From Hyparrhenia diplandra (taxonomy: Eukaryota; Streptophyta; Magnoliopsida; Poales; Poaceae), in NCBI GenBank assembly GCA_015847255.1, contig JADLZK010001148.1:1-64000 (forward strand): 64,000 nucleotides of DNA, written 5' to 3'. The notes under the pieces are model-generated. The model had not been told where the DNA came from. It saw only the letters and a program-made list of their open reading frames with translations, and did no database searches. The position numbers and the translations under genes were made by a program. This document shows, piece by piece, positions 44,551 to 56,332 of this stretch (position 1 is its first letter; each line of letters opens with the position of its first letter).

Positions 44551-46498
44551 ATGGCTTCCTCTCGTTCCAGGGGAGGAGGAAGACGGCTGCTGTTCACGAT
44601 GGTGGTGGCGACGGCGGCTGCACTAGTTGTGCCGGCGTCAGCGTGCTACTCACGCGTGTTCAGCTTCGGCGACTCGTTGGCGGACACGGGCAACTACCGC
44701 TTCGTCTACGGCAACGACTCCGACCCCGTGCTCCGGCTCCCCTACGGCGAGACCTTCTTCCACCGCGCCACCGGCCGCTTCACCGACGGCCGCATCGTCC
44801 TCGACTTCATCGGTATGCCATTCCTGCTGCCGCTGCCGCTGCCGCTGCCGCTATCCATCCACCGACCAATTTCGATTTTGGTTCTGATTTTTGTGAACTG
44901 AAATAAATCTGCAGCTGATGCGCTGGGGCTTCCGTTCGTGCCGCCCTACCTCAGCGGGCGGCGCGCCGAGGACTTCTTGCACGGGGCCAACTTCGCGGTG
45001 GGTCGCGCCACGGCGCTCGCCGCGGACTTCTTCCTGGACAGGGGTTTTGACTTGGGCGACGACGTCGTGCACCTCGACACGGAGCTCGAGTGGTTCCGGG
45101 ACATGCTCAGCCTCCTCTGCCCCGCCGCCGACCTGTCAGGCATGTCACTGTTTCTTTTCTTGCCGTCAGCATCACCTGCAGATATTTTTGTAGCGTATGA
45201 TCAACAACCAGTTGTTGATTCAACTGGTGTAGATAGATGTGGCTTATGCTCAAGAAAATTTCAGTAACCTCACTATCAGCTGATCATATCTTTGGTGCTA
45301 ATTCAGAAAACACAGCCACGCTGAATGTTGATATTGCACAGGTTGCTCGGAGATGATGAACCAATCCCTTTTCATAGTTGGAGAAATTGGAGGCAATGAC
45401 TACAACCTGCCCCTTCTGGCAAGAGTTCCATTTGAGAGTGTTCTCACTTTCGCTCCAGCCGTTATCACTAAAATCTCTTCATCTATTACAGTGAGTATTT
45501 GTTTTTCTGTATCGATCATACACACTGGCAATGTACAGATAGCAATGCAAATACATCTGATTTTTGAAGGAGTTGATCGGACTAGGAGCCAAGACTCTGG
45601 TGGTTCCAGGGAACCTCCCGATTGGATGCCTCCCATGGTATCTGTTCCAATTCCAGAGTGACAAGCAAGAAGATTATTACGAGTCAAGGACAGGATGCAT
45701 TAGATGGCTGAACGAGTTTGCACAGTATCATAACAAGCTTCTGATCGAGGAATTGGAGAAGTTGGGTAAGCTCCATCCTGGCGTGACCATCACCTATGCT
45801 GATTACTATGGAGCCGCTATGGAGGTTTTTGTTTCCCCGCAACAATACGGTGAGTTCAAATATATCTCTTCTACCTTTTTTTTCTGAAAACAAAAAATAT
45901 AGTACAGATATTCATGGCGTTTGGCCACTAAAATCATGTTTTGACCATCTCTACAGATGTCTCAAAAATGTTTCACCTCACAACCTTTCATTGTAGAAAG
46001 TGTAGTGACCAATTGCATTTGGGATATAAGATAAAGTAGTATGAAGGTTTAATCTTATTTCTCTGATGCAATTATAGTATTAGCATCATGCCACTTGCAT
46101 TAAGATCTAGGTTAACAGATTAGTTGGTTTCGGTGGATATTGTTTAGAACCTTATTAGAAATTAAGAATAATCACACGTTTCCTAAAAAATACATTGTGG
46201 TTAACATTGCAATGACTGAGGTTCAGGAATCAAATATCCCTTGGTGGCTTGTTGTGGTGGAGGAGGAAGCTATGGTGTGTCCCAAGATGTAAGTTGTGGA
46301 CGTGGAGAATACAAATTATGTGATAACCCAGAAACACATGGATCATGGGATGGTCTGCATCCTTCAGAAACTGTATACAAGGCAATTGCGATGAGCCTTT
46401 TACAAGGCTCTCATACACAGACACCAATTGCTACCACCGCCAGTTCATGCACACAGCTAAGTGAGACTGGAATATCTGTTGAAGACAAGTCCCTTTGA
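44551..46498 (+). CDS. GDSL esterase/lipase, intact five-exon gene
   Basis: Exons 44551-44812, 44915-45139, 45342-45490, 45570-45849 and 46227-46498 join in phase to 395 codons, a normal size for plant SGNH/GDSL hydrolases. The N-terminus is a cleavable signal peptide (about residues 1-31), so the product is probably secreted. Block I FSFGDSLADTGN supplies nucleophile Ser42; block III EIGGND supplies Asn181; the SWDGLHPSE box supplies Asp347 and His350. Block II reads NFAVGRATAL, with Arg where the neighbouring copy has Gly. The family hydrolyses acyl esters of small molecules or wall and cuticle polymers; the substrate cannot be told. Intron 2 begins with GC (CAG|GCATGT at 45140) where copy 1 has GT. 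The ATG chosen matches the start conserved in all three copies. Confidence 0.9.
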
Positions 46499-46694
46499 CG
46501 TAATTGTACAACTACATTCCCATCCCATAATTGTATTCTTATATATAAAAAAACAAGTATTGCTAAAGATCAAATGTTTGTCTCCTCACCGATAAAAGGG
46601 TGTGTGGAGTGTACCACTTCTATGAAAGTAATTTCAGACGCACGGCATGGGGATCCTGAAATTGATAATTAACTTTCGTTGAATGTCAGTCTTT
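46499..46694 (+). other. 3' UTR of the GDSL gene
   Basis: Short downstream region with TATATATAAAAAAACAAG near 46540; no other feature seen. Confidence 0.4.
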
Positions 46695-46930
46695 TAAATT
46701 TGTAATCCCTTGGTTGAGTGGATTCATTATGGTGGAACTTATCCATCCTAGTTCAAGTCCTTGATGCAAGTGCTTTATTTTAGATTTATTCTAAGATTTA
46801 ACAACATTGTTCTTTCAATGGTACATGTTGTGCTCGTTGACAACGAGGTGGTTTAGTCTCGGTCTTTTAGTGGTAGGGTGAAGCCTCATAGAGATGAAAC
46901 TAGCGCTCGTCCCCCTTTCCACTGACCAAA
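46695..46930 (+). mobile_element. tRNA-derived SINE candidate
   Basis: TGGTTGAGTGG at 46711-46721 fits an RNA polymerase III A box and AGTTCAAGTCC at 46750-46760 fits a B box, spaced about 40 bases as in tRNA genes. The cloverleaf is not intact, and a non-tRNA body follows to a short A-rich end (GACCAAAAAAGAG) near 46930. No target duplication was fixed. A diverged tRNA pseudogene is the alternative. Confidence 0.45.
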
Positions 46931-49789
46931 AAAGAGTGAATAAGTTTACAAATCCCTCAAGCTATTTAGTGCAAGAAAGAAAGATAGGGACTGTGATTTG
47001 CAGAGAGAGGAGAAAAAATAGGACTATATCTATCTTAAAGAAAAAAAAAAAATGAAGCGTAGTTCTTAAAACAATGAAGCGTAGTTCGCCTATGTTTTTT
47101 TTCAAGGAAAGGAAGAAAAAAAAGATATGCAAACAATGCATTCAACCCAACTCGATCTTATGACCTGACGGCTGTTCCATTTTTTTCTTATTTTTAGCTT
47201 TTCTAAATAACCAGTTTGAGGCACATGATTTCAAACCGGCTGTTGTAGATTACCGTTGATAATGTAAAAACTCTTTTTCTTAAATACAAAGATATGCAAA
47301 TCTTTTGCGCATTCGAGAAAAAAGATTACCCTTGATACAACTGAAAAAGGTTACTCAGATTCAAGAGATCTTACATGGAAAAGGAAAATTAATAGTTAAT
47401 CATTGTGTTGTCCATTTGTCGGTGAATTCAAGTTAAATAGGTTGCATGTTATGTTGTATTTAATTTATTTTCACGAGAACAAGGAACATGTCTTTGTGTT
47501 TGCAAGACACACTTTGTGCTTTTAGACGGGAAAGATTTGATAATGTTCATGACAAGTTTCCTGAACATATTAAATATTGATGTGATGCCAACTTTGAGTA
47601 CGTCTTTGACAAGCTTCTTTGTACTTTTCCCTTTCACTTTAGTAGTAGAATCGTAGTGCTAACTTTTTCTAGTGGCTGTGGGTCTTGTAAAAACATTACA
47701 CTATCTATTTGTGTGGGTGATACAGAACTTGAAGCATACTACTTTGCACAATACTAGTCGCCTTTTTTTTCTCTCTGTCTGGAACCAGATGGTGTTCAGC
47801 CAGGCATAAACATGCTGTCACAATAGGCTCCGGATTCGGGTCATGATCACAAATTGCGATCAGGATTCAGGTTTTTTTTTAACATAGGTTTCAGGACACT
47901 GGTTTGGGTTGATATTTGCAAAACGACCCCCTGATTTGGGCCGGACAAATAAACTCATTCATGGTCGTGGCCAGATCTCCGCCCGGCCAAGGCCGACACC
48001 TCCCCACGGCCCAGGTTTCGTTTCAGCCAGAACCCAGAAGCGCAAGGCCCACCGCGTCCACGCGCGCGGTCGAGCAGGGCAATGGCGGCCGCTCGTCCCC
48101 TCACAGAGCCAGGTGCCAGTCGTCTTGGGAGGCATAATTAATCGTCTGACCTTTTTACCTTCTCTATTAACTCTCTTGTTTTCTCTCGTTGTTCTAGATA
48201 ACAACTGTGTACTGCAGAAAAGTTCAGTGAATTGCTTTGAAAATGTTAGCTCTAAATGTATGCTAAGCCATGATTATATATACTCGGTTGATTTATTTAT
48301 CAAATTCTCCCTAAAATTTAAAGCTATTAGGTGAACTGCCCACTCATAAAATTCAACATGCTATGGATATTGAGAGAATGATATGTCTAAAAGCTAAAGA
48401 GAATGGTTTCTGTCAACCTGCATATCACACCTGCAGATTTCAGAATCAATTAGGATTGGTGGCAGCAACAAGTTTTAACTGACACTTTATGTTTAATTAA
48501 AAAAAATCAGAAGAGAAACACTTGCAAAAGCTGTCCGAAGTCCGAACACAAATTGGCAGGCATATGCAAATCAATTACTGTATCTGGTAGTGGCAGGCCT
48601 TTTGTCATATTTGCAACAATTACTCTTAAAACGACAAGCGGTTGTGCCACTGCCTATTTTTAAACTTAAATTATGATATTCTTTAAATTTATTATGTGTT
48701 ATCGTTCTTAAAAGATACTGAGACGAGACCAGAGGTCACAGCCACACGTTGTATCAAGTCTAGGGTTGGTTGAAACCTAGATGTAACTTTTGAAGGGAAG
48801 GTTGACACAACACAATGTGGCAGAGTTGCTCATCTTTCATATTACCTTAAAATTTTCGTTGGATTGAGAGGGCGTGAATTTCAACTATTTTGATCTCTTT
48901 GTGTTTCTAATTTCTTCTTTTTGACTAACCGGTTGACGAAAGTTGTTATTCAGATGTGATTTCTGCTATTTGAGTTTCAAGGCTTCACACTGTCTTGAAT
49001 ACCAGTCTTGGTATCAATGAAAAGGTACCCAGATTTTGGAGGTTTTACATGGACAAAGCAAATCAGCATTTAATCATTGCAATGATGATTGGTTGATGAA
49101 TTTTGTTTTAAATAAAGTGTCTTTTTTTCAAGAACAGGAAACACGCCTTTGGTTAGTGCGAGACACTTTAAGCTTTTAGACTAGAAATATTGTACTGATA
49201 ATGTTGTTGACAAGCTTAGCGATAATGATTCTTCTTACTTTAGTCTAATCTTTTGGTAGTAACTTTTATCCTGTGGACCTGGGAAGAACATTACATTATT
49301 TGTGTCGGTGATATAGATCTTAGAAGTGTACTACTTTGCAAGATGGTAAAATATGCTTTTATGTTCTGGTTGATTAGACTGTTTCTCTTTTTTCAGCTTG
49401 TCAAAGCTCTGAAACTGGATGGGGTTGAGCAAGGCTGCCAGTAGTTGAATTCCTTACCTATTAAGGTTGGTTTGGAGCTAAGGATTTTCCAGCCAGGTGC
49501 ATCTTTATCAAATGACATACTTTTCCCCTGTAGATGACTATTAAGTCAGCTAAATGTTCATATTTTTTTTCCAGAGTTCCAGAGTTAACCCCCATTCCAT
49601 AGCATTGCAATAGGACCGAATTTTTTTACCAAATTAGGACCGAATTCTCATATTATCTTGAAGAAATGGTTGTGTTCCAGTATATCTGTTTGCATTACAT
49701 ACTGGTTACTGAATCTTTTGATGCATGGAGAACTCTGCAGCTGCAATGTAAAGTTCTTTCAGGTATTTAATCATCTCAGATTCTGATCG
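46931..49789. other. No confident gene; contains an old direct duplication
   Basis: A GC-rich patch at 47930-48140 has a 141-codon frame (47909-48334) without a domain. The frame at 49253-49444 ends in LVKALKLDGVEQGC after a TTTTTTCAG acceptor-like site and could be an exon of an unrecognised or non-coding transcript. No start, partner exon or motif supports either. Confidence 0.35.
47340..49345. repeat. Ancient direct duplication (47340-47755 and 49020-49345)
   Basis: Shared blocks in the same order include ACTCAGATT/ACCCAGATT, TTTTACATGGA, TTTAATCATTG, AAGACAC/GAGACAC...GCTTTTAGAC, ACATTACA and ACTACTTTGCA. The copies are highly diverged with many indels, offset by about 1.65 kb. Confidence 0.5.
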
Positions 49790-49797
49790 GTTTAGGC

Positions 49798-50403
49798 CAG
49801 TGGCGGAGCCAGGAATTATTCATAAGGGGGGCCGAGCAAATCCAACTTTGTTGTGTTTAGATCACCCGAATTTGACTTGAAATTTCAAATTTCCGTGACA
49901 TCGAATCATCTAATGTACCAAAAGACGCATGCATTAAGTATGAAATGTAAGTAAACAAAATAACTAATTGCACAGTTTAGGTGTACATTGCGAGACGAAT
50001 CTTTTGAGCCTAGTTAGCCCATGGTAAGATAATATTACAAAAAAAAAACGAAAAGTGCTACGAGTTCGATACAATACAATGCCAATTTTCAGTATCTAAA
50101 CACACCCTTGTAAAAAATGAGAACAACGAGTAAATTAGATTTTTCATGGTGACTATTAATTCATCAAATTAACACGAGTACTCGCAATTTTATATGTTCA
50201 AATGTGCTTCGTAATATAATCTAACAATGTTTTGTATGATTTAACTATCTAGAAGACATTAAACGATATATGTGACAACAATTTTGTTGTATTCTCCATC
50301 TTAATATAAAGAAAAATCATGTACTCATACTAGTAAAAAAATTTGATTGGAAATGTTGTGGGGGGGCATGGCCCCTGCCAGCCCCCTCTCAGTTCCGCCA
50401 CTG
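49798..50403. mobile_element. hAT MITE with perfect 8-bp target duplication
   Basis: The termini CAGTGGCGGAGCCAG and CTCAGTTCCGCCACTG form short imperfect inverted repeats. GTTTAGGC flanks the 606-bp element on both sides (49790-49797, 50404-50411), the 8-bp duplication diagnostic of hAT transposons. The interior is AT-rich and non-coding; GGGGGGCATGGCCCC near the right end is a local palindrome. Related copies lie at 27523-27761 and, truncated, at 54686-54857. Confidence 0.9.
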
Positions 50404-50411
50404 GTTTAGGC

Positions 50412-53400
50412 TGATGCACTAATCTATTTAATGGCACTTTTTTTTATAAAGTAGATAACTCAACATTTTCTGTCACTCGATAATCTTCCCTAAACAATGT
50501 TGTGCTGCTTCAAACTACGCTCCACCATACTGCATTTCTGCACCTATTTTTCACCTGTTTTCGAACCATGCAGTGCCTACTCAAGTGGTTTGCTGAATTT
50601 TTATATATATATAGTTTGGCTGCATCCATGTCTTTTACAAGTGGGAGACACAAAGTAGTCCCAGCATCTCAAGAGTTAAAAGGAGGACCCTCAACAGTTC
50701 AGGTCTCACAAATGTAATTGTTCATACTGCTTGCTCCATCAATCATTACAGGTCAGCCTTTCTCAAAGCATATGCACCTCTGACCTTTCCGTGCAGGTTT
50801 TCCTTAGATGCTTTTCTGATCTCTGGGTGAGTGCCCGCAGCCATTGCAGTATTGCACGCGTGCTCATCAGTTAGTCACTACTCGCAGATGGCACCGGAGA
50901 ACAGAAAAACAGACTGGACTGCACGCAGAGCTGCACACAGCTGATGAACAAAGCTGTGGTTGTTACAATGCCAAGGCAGACTTTGGCATAATGGCATGGC
51001 ATGGCATGTTTGCTGGCAGTCAGTGTCCTTGCCTGAAGATGAACTGATGGTGAAGCTTGTAGACCTAATTAGCCTTTGAGCAGGTGAAAATGATTCCAAT
51101 AACATCACTAGCTGGGACCATGTGTTATTGAAACCTCAGATTGGCTAATGATGAGTTGTTGCAATTGCTTGGGTGTTTCCACACTGTTTCTTGTGTTCTC
51201 ATTACAAAGTCGCTAGGTGATTCCGGACAGGTGGTGCTAGGAAATCTGGGTAGGTTCTTAGATGTAGTGCTGGGTTGTTATGTATGACAAATATATTGGT
51301 CTAATCTGATTGTCCGAATCCGAACCTGCCTGGCTATCAGGCTACGTACTGTCCTTCCTATCTCATATTTTTTAAGGGGGCATAGATCGAATTCTTACGT
51401 ACTGTATCACTGTGTGGTTCCAATCATTTTAGCTAAAGAAATACCACTGTAGTAGGCCGGCTAATTTGGCACCCGTTCTACCTAGCTAGGTTAGTCCTAT
51501 TTTTGATCACTTGATAAAGCTACGGCCAGCTACTGTGAAACCGGAGCAGCACTGGCTGGTTCTCGAATGGGAAGGGTATATACAAAAGTAGATCTGTAGA
51601 TGGATGAACTTGTACTACCCCAACAAATTAATTCCTTGCAAGGTTTCAGTTTCACCAGCTGGGTCAGTTTTTACTGCTGTGTTACTGAACCACAAATCCA
51701 TGACCGTTGCATTATTGTCGTTTGAACATGCATGTAATAAGTACATTAGTAACCAAACACATGTGATGGAATGTAGATCATTAGACCAGCAACCAGATCC
51801 TAGGAAACCTCAGCATTATATGTGAACTAGACTGAGAGACTTTTGAATTCTAATCACCAAACAAGTTGCATGCATCGAGAGGAATCTTTGGCCGTCCACT
51901 TGTGAATAAGAGGCTGAGAGAGGGAAAATATAGAACAACACCAACCGGGACTTTGATAATGCAGCATGTCTCAGTTTACAGTTGACACTAACCATACATG
52001 CATAATCTATAGCTTTGGAGGCAGGTTAGTTGCACAGCAAAGCCACAAGCGGACCGGACGACGCGGTTAGGAGGAAAAGGCATGGACTTTTTCCGCTGTC
52101 TTTGTCCATTGCGCTTGGATGCTCGCTGATGCCGTTTGCAAGGCTGATGAGATGCTGCTGCAGGCCAAAGGTAAAGCTAGGAGACCACCACCACGCACGC
52201 ACGCATGTTGTTTGACGATTTGGGTCGATCGGCACCATCCATCCATCCATCGATGCATCCATATCTAGTGTTGCTGTGTGTTCATTGTTCATTCCTAACA
52301 TTGACCTTTTGGCTTGATTACTAGCAGGTACCGGCACTTGCACTGAACTTTGCCTTTAGCGTCGTTTCATGGTTGTTGTTGTTGGCATGAAGCTTCGGTC
52401 AGGCCCATGGCTAGCTAGCTGATGGTGTAGTATGTAGTGCCTTACAGGTAGACGTAGTAGGTGAAAAAAGGACGGTGGGGTTATTTTACAAAGTAACCCT
52501 GCAACTAACCCGTAGTACATGCATACAGCTCATAATCTCAGTCTCGGACGTGTGTAGCGCCAAAACTAGGGTGTACTACCGTGCTGCAAGCACATTTACG
52601 CGCGCGGGCTGCATGCGACACACGGCAAGAGGAGGCCAGCAGGACCAGGATGGATGGGTACGCCATGGCGTCCGTCACTGAAGCGAGCGAGAGCAGGTGT
52701 GCCATTCATGGCTAGGGTTTATTGTTTTTGGAAAGGGTGGTTGGGGATGCCTGTGCTGCTGTGCTGTGCAGTGTGCAGGTGAAGCCAGGAGCAGAGTTTG
52801 GTGCTACTGCATGCATGGTGTGCAAGCAAAGCTGGACAGCACTAGCCATTGCCAAGCTAGCAGCGCAACGCATACGCATGCACACACACTGCAGACTGCA
52901 GAGATAGAACTATAGAAGGCCAGCATTTGGTTAGACCTGGCAGCGCAACGCATACGCATGCACACACACGGCGACGGTAGCGGCGGTAGCCCAGTCGACG
53001 GCGATGGGGGCCGCCAGGGACGGCCGGAGCCGGATGCGGACGGGGGACCACCATTGCCATGGCGCGCGTGTGTATGCGACGACGGGGAGGCCGCATGTCT
53101 TACCGGCAGCGGCAGGGACGTACTGTACAGAGCAGGGGAGGACCACTGAGCAGAGCAGAGGACTGCAGGCAGGGACAATTTAAATTTTCCGCAGGGGATG
53201 GTGAAGATCCAGAAGCTCAGGGATGGAGGTAGGTAGGGGCGTCCCGTCCCTGCCCGAACCCTGTACAGTTCGTCGTCGTCCTCCTAACGTACGTACGAGT
53301 ACTCGGGTACGTGTAGTACAGTGGTGGTTTCTACAGCGTCTGTCTGTCTCCACGACGTAGTACAGTGGTGGTGGTCAATTAGGCCACGCCCAACGCGCCA

Positions 53401-53520
53401 AGCTGGCGTACTGCCCAGCTACCACGTAATCACGCGAGGTCCAGATCATGCCTGATATAGTAGCTTCGCAGGACAGCAGAGTCTCCTGCAGAGGGTGCGG
53501 AGGCCTCGTCAGAGAAAAGC
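50412..53520. other. No confident gene
   Basis: Mixed composition with many short frames and no domains. A 29-bp sequence (CAGCGCAACGCATACGCATG and following CA repeats) occurs at about 52861 and again at 52941. GTAGTACAGTGGTGGT occurs twice near 53311 and 53357. Tetranucleotide runs (CATCCATCCATC near 52230) are present. The GC-rich block 52960-53160 is open in several frames but unrecognised. Confidence 0.4.
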
Positions 53521-53523
53521 TTT

Positions 53524-54298
53524 AGAGCACCCGCAGTGCTGGGTTCTTGCTCGGTTCGATGCAATAAATGCCAGCATCGAACCGAGTACGATACATTGCG
53601 GCCTCGATTCCATATCGACCCTGCTCCTTCCTATCGAACCCGGTTCTAAATCTTCGCTCCTTCTCTCTCCTGCGGTTGTTGCTACTCCCGCCACCGAGAT
53701 GAAGATGGGAGAGGCAAGCAGCGTCGGCGTCGTCGAGGCGAAGCGAGCAGGCGTCGGCGATCCGCATGGGCGCGCGCGAGTGGTCGTTCTTCTTCCGGCG
53801 TCGGACCACCGCGGGCAATGGGGAAGACGAAGGTCCGATGGCCTGCGGCGCGGCTTTCCGGTGGGTGATGGGACGGGGAGGGCGCGCGGCGGCGTAGTTG
53901 CTCCCTCCGGCGCCCGCGGACGGGCGAGGGCCCGATCTGCTAGTAGAGGTCCGAGCCCCGAGCGCCCATCTCGCTAGTCGGGTCCGAGCGCCGGGCCGGG
54001 AGTCCGCTCATCGTCGGGCAGGGCAGCGGGGCTGGGAGTCCGCTCGTCGTCGGGCTTGGGTGCTGGGTTGGCTTTGCTCGCCGCTGACGGGGATGGGAGC
54101 TCGGAGGTGTGCGCCATGAGATGCAGAGGACGGATAGAGGAGAAGCAGTTGGCTGAATTCTTTTTTTTTTTAATGCAATGGGCTCCATTATCGACTCAAG
54201 GTCGGATCTATACACTGCAGAACCGCTATTAGCACCTATCACATCGGTTGTGGAGCCCGGGATCGAACCGACCCCGGTGCTTCACACTGCTAATGCTC
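53524..54298. mobile_element. PIF/Tourist-like element with captured GC-rich DNA
   Basis: The left terminus GAGCACCCGCAGTG pairs with the right terminus CACTGCTAATGCTC, and TTA flanks both (53521-53523, 54299-54301). Subterminal GTTCGATGC/GATCGAACCG motifs are also inverted. The interior 53690-54120 is far more GC-rich than the ends, opens a 160-codon plus-strand frame at 53495-53977 and contains a GGGAGTCCGCTC..CGTCGGGC duplication. That part looks captured from elsewhere but no gene is recognised. Confidence 0.7.
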
Positions 54299-54301
54299 TT
54301 A

Positions 54302-54685
54302 GGCAGCACAGTAAGACTGTCTGCACCGCTCAACCTTTAAAATGTTACTACATCCCTCCTGCAGCGTAGGTCCCATGTGTTTTTTTTTCGTTTTGCTGCA
54401 GCCGGTCCAATCTCTATCCCAAACTTTATAATCTCGTGGGTCCCACACAGCAAGGATTTTTCCCTTCTTCCCCACACGCGCAAGCACTCCTCGATCTCCG
54501 CCGCCGTCTGTGCAAGCCATTGGCCGGACCCGAGGAGAGCTGAAGGCCGCCGCCGTCCTCTTTTAGCTAACCTGCAAGCTTGCTATGCTACCTTACCCTG
54601 CAGAGTGGTTTTAATTTCCTTTCTCGTCTGAAGCAGACACCGAGCGGCCGGCTGCCGGCGAGCAGAGCGACAGGCGTGGGCCGCT
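54302..54685. other. No gene recognised
   Basis: Short mixed-composition spacer; nothing identified. Confidence 0.45.
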
Positions 54686-54857
54686 GTGTTTTGTATGATT
54701 TAATTATCTAGAAGATATTAAAAGGTATATGTGACAAGAATTATGTTATATTCTCCATCTTAATATAAATAAAAATCATGGATTTATACTAGTAAAAAAT
54801 TTGCTTGAAATGTTAAGGGGCCATGGCCCCGCCCCCCCCCCCAACGGCTCCGCCGCG
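54686..54857. mobile_element. Truncated right half of a hAT MITE
   Basis: TGTTTTGTATGATTTAA, CTAGAAGATATTAAA, TTCTCCATCTTAATATAAA and GGCCATGGCCCC match, in order, the right third of the element at 49798-50403. The left part is missing and the terminus has become AACGGCTCCGCCGCGG. Confidence 0.75.
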
Positions 54858-55021
54858 GTAATGCGTCTTTGTTGTGGTTTTACAACGTCGTCTCGTCTGT
54901 CTCCAAGACGCACAATGTCAATTACACATGCCGGGCGGATGACAAGGAGATAAACCCTGGTACGGCCGGCGCGTGCCAAAGCACGATCGTCACAGACGGG
55001 GCGACGAGCGAGCTCGGCGGA

Positions 55022-55451
55022 ATGGTGGCTACACTCGCGCACCCGGGTGCCGATCGAGCATCCTGCGGCGGGGCTTCGACGCATTGGTGCTACTAGTTAC
55101 ATGGCAGATTTGAAAAGAACGGAATCGACGGAGCTTCGACGGACGATGCAACACCATGACACAAGTACCGCTACTCATCCAAGCGGAGGCGGACGAGTGG
55201 ATAGGTGCAGGATACAGCCATCTTGCTAGGCTGATCGCTGTGGTGTGGTAGGGTACGTTCGTTCACCTAGGAGCACAATGATCGCTAGTCCAAGTACAAC
55301 TTCATAGCGGCGCCGTTTGTAGCCGACGATATATGTTAGTGTGTTTCTGTATTGCGCCTTGGGCATCTCGCCTCCGCACTTGTCTTATGTTTTCAACTCT
55401 ATCATCTCTTAATGCAAAGACGCAAAGCACGCTTAAAAAAAAAAAGAAGGT
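55022..55451 (+). mobile_element. Retroposed fragment with 12-bp target duplication
   Basis: GAGCTCGGCGGA at 55010-55021 recurs at 55452-55463, just after an A-rich end (CTTAAAAAAAAAAAGAAGG). The 430-bp insert ends in a LINE-like 3' UTR (CATCTCTTAATGCAAAGACG). It carries no recognisable coding part, so it is a strongly 5'-truncated LINE or related non-autonomous element. Confidence 0.75.
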
Positions 55452-56078
55452 GAGCTCGGCGGACAGCGGAGGCGGCCGGATCGGATTCCTCCCACTCTAG
55501 GCCGCCAAGCGCAGTGAGGAACGCAGGTGGCTGGCCGGCCTTGTCGATTCCCCTGGCTCGGCGCGGCGCGTCGCGGCATGGCATGGCATGCCATGGCGTG
55601 AATTGGCCTCTGCCTGTCGGTCGTGCTGCGCCTGCTGTCGCGTCCAAGCGAGAGCAGCGCCGCGGGACATGTGACCGCGTGACCGGCGCGAGGCCGACCG
55701 ACCACGTACGCGAGAGCGTGTGGCCAAATCGATCGTATGGGTCATGTGACCGTGGCTTTTTCACCGTAACATACAGCGGCATGTACGGCGCCGTGTCGTA
55801 ATCTTGCATCACACTTTACTTGGCGCTATTATACTTGTCTTTATCTCTCTCAGTCTCAGATCTCCAGGTTTGATTTGCAGGTAGTACTACTACCGCCAGT
55901 ACCGAGTGTTGGTGGTGACTTTGTACGGGTGTGTCAGCAGCGTTAATGTGTGATGCAAGGCCATTTGCTATTACTGTACTCCTACTACCAAATTTAACGC
56001 CCAAGTGAGGAATAGCAACGCACTATTAGAGCAAGCATAATAAAAGTGAGCAGTAAATTTACAGCCAAGCCAACTGAT

Positions 56079-56210
56079 CCGCCTTGTTCGGCTTGCTAGT
56101 TCAGCCACCAGCTAACAGTATTTTTCTCTCACAACAAACCAGCACCAGCAAGCCAGCCAACAGTATTTTTCTCTCACAACAAACCAGCACCAGCCAGCCG
56201 AACAAGGCGG
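56079..56210. mobile_element. Short MITE with CCGCCTTGTTCGGCT ends
   Basis: CCGCCTTGTTCGGCTTGCT at the left is the inverse of AGCCGAACAAGGCGG at the right. The body contains two tandem copies of an AACAGTATTTTTCTCTCACA-type unit. The element at 62923 has the same end style. It lies inside the first unit of the tandem duplication and is absent from the second. Confidence 0.65.
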
Positions 56211-56234
56211 CTTCAACAAAAAGTAAATGGGGCA

Positions 56235-56332
56235 CATGTATATTCTCTACTAATAAAGAGGTTTGTTTTACCTATCAACTATCATGTATATTCTCTACTA
56301 ATAAAGAGGTTTGTTTTACCTATCAACTATCA
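56235..56332. repeat. Perfect 48-bp tandem duplication
   Basis: The unit starting TGTATATTCTCTACTAATAA occurs twice in direct succession without visible differences, so the duplication is recent or conserved by conversion. Confidence 0.85.
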
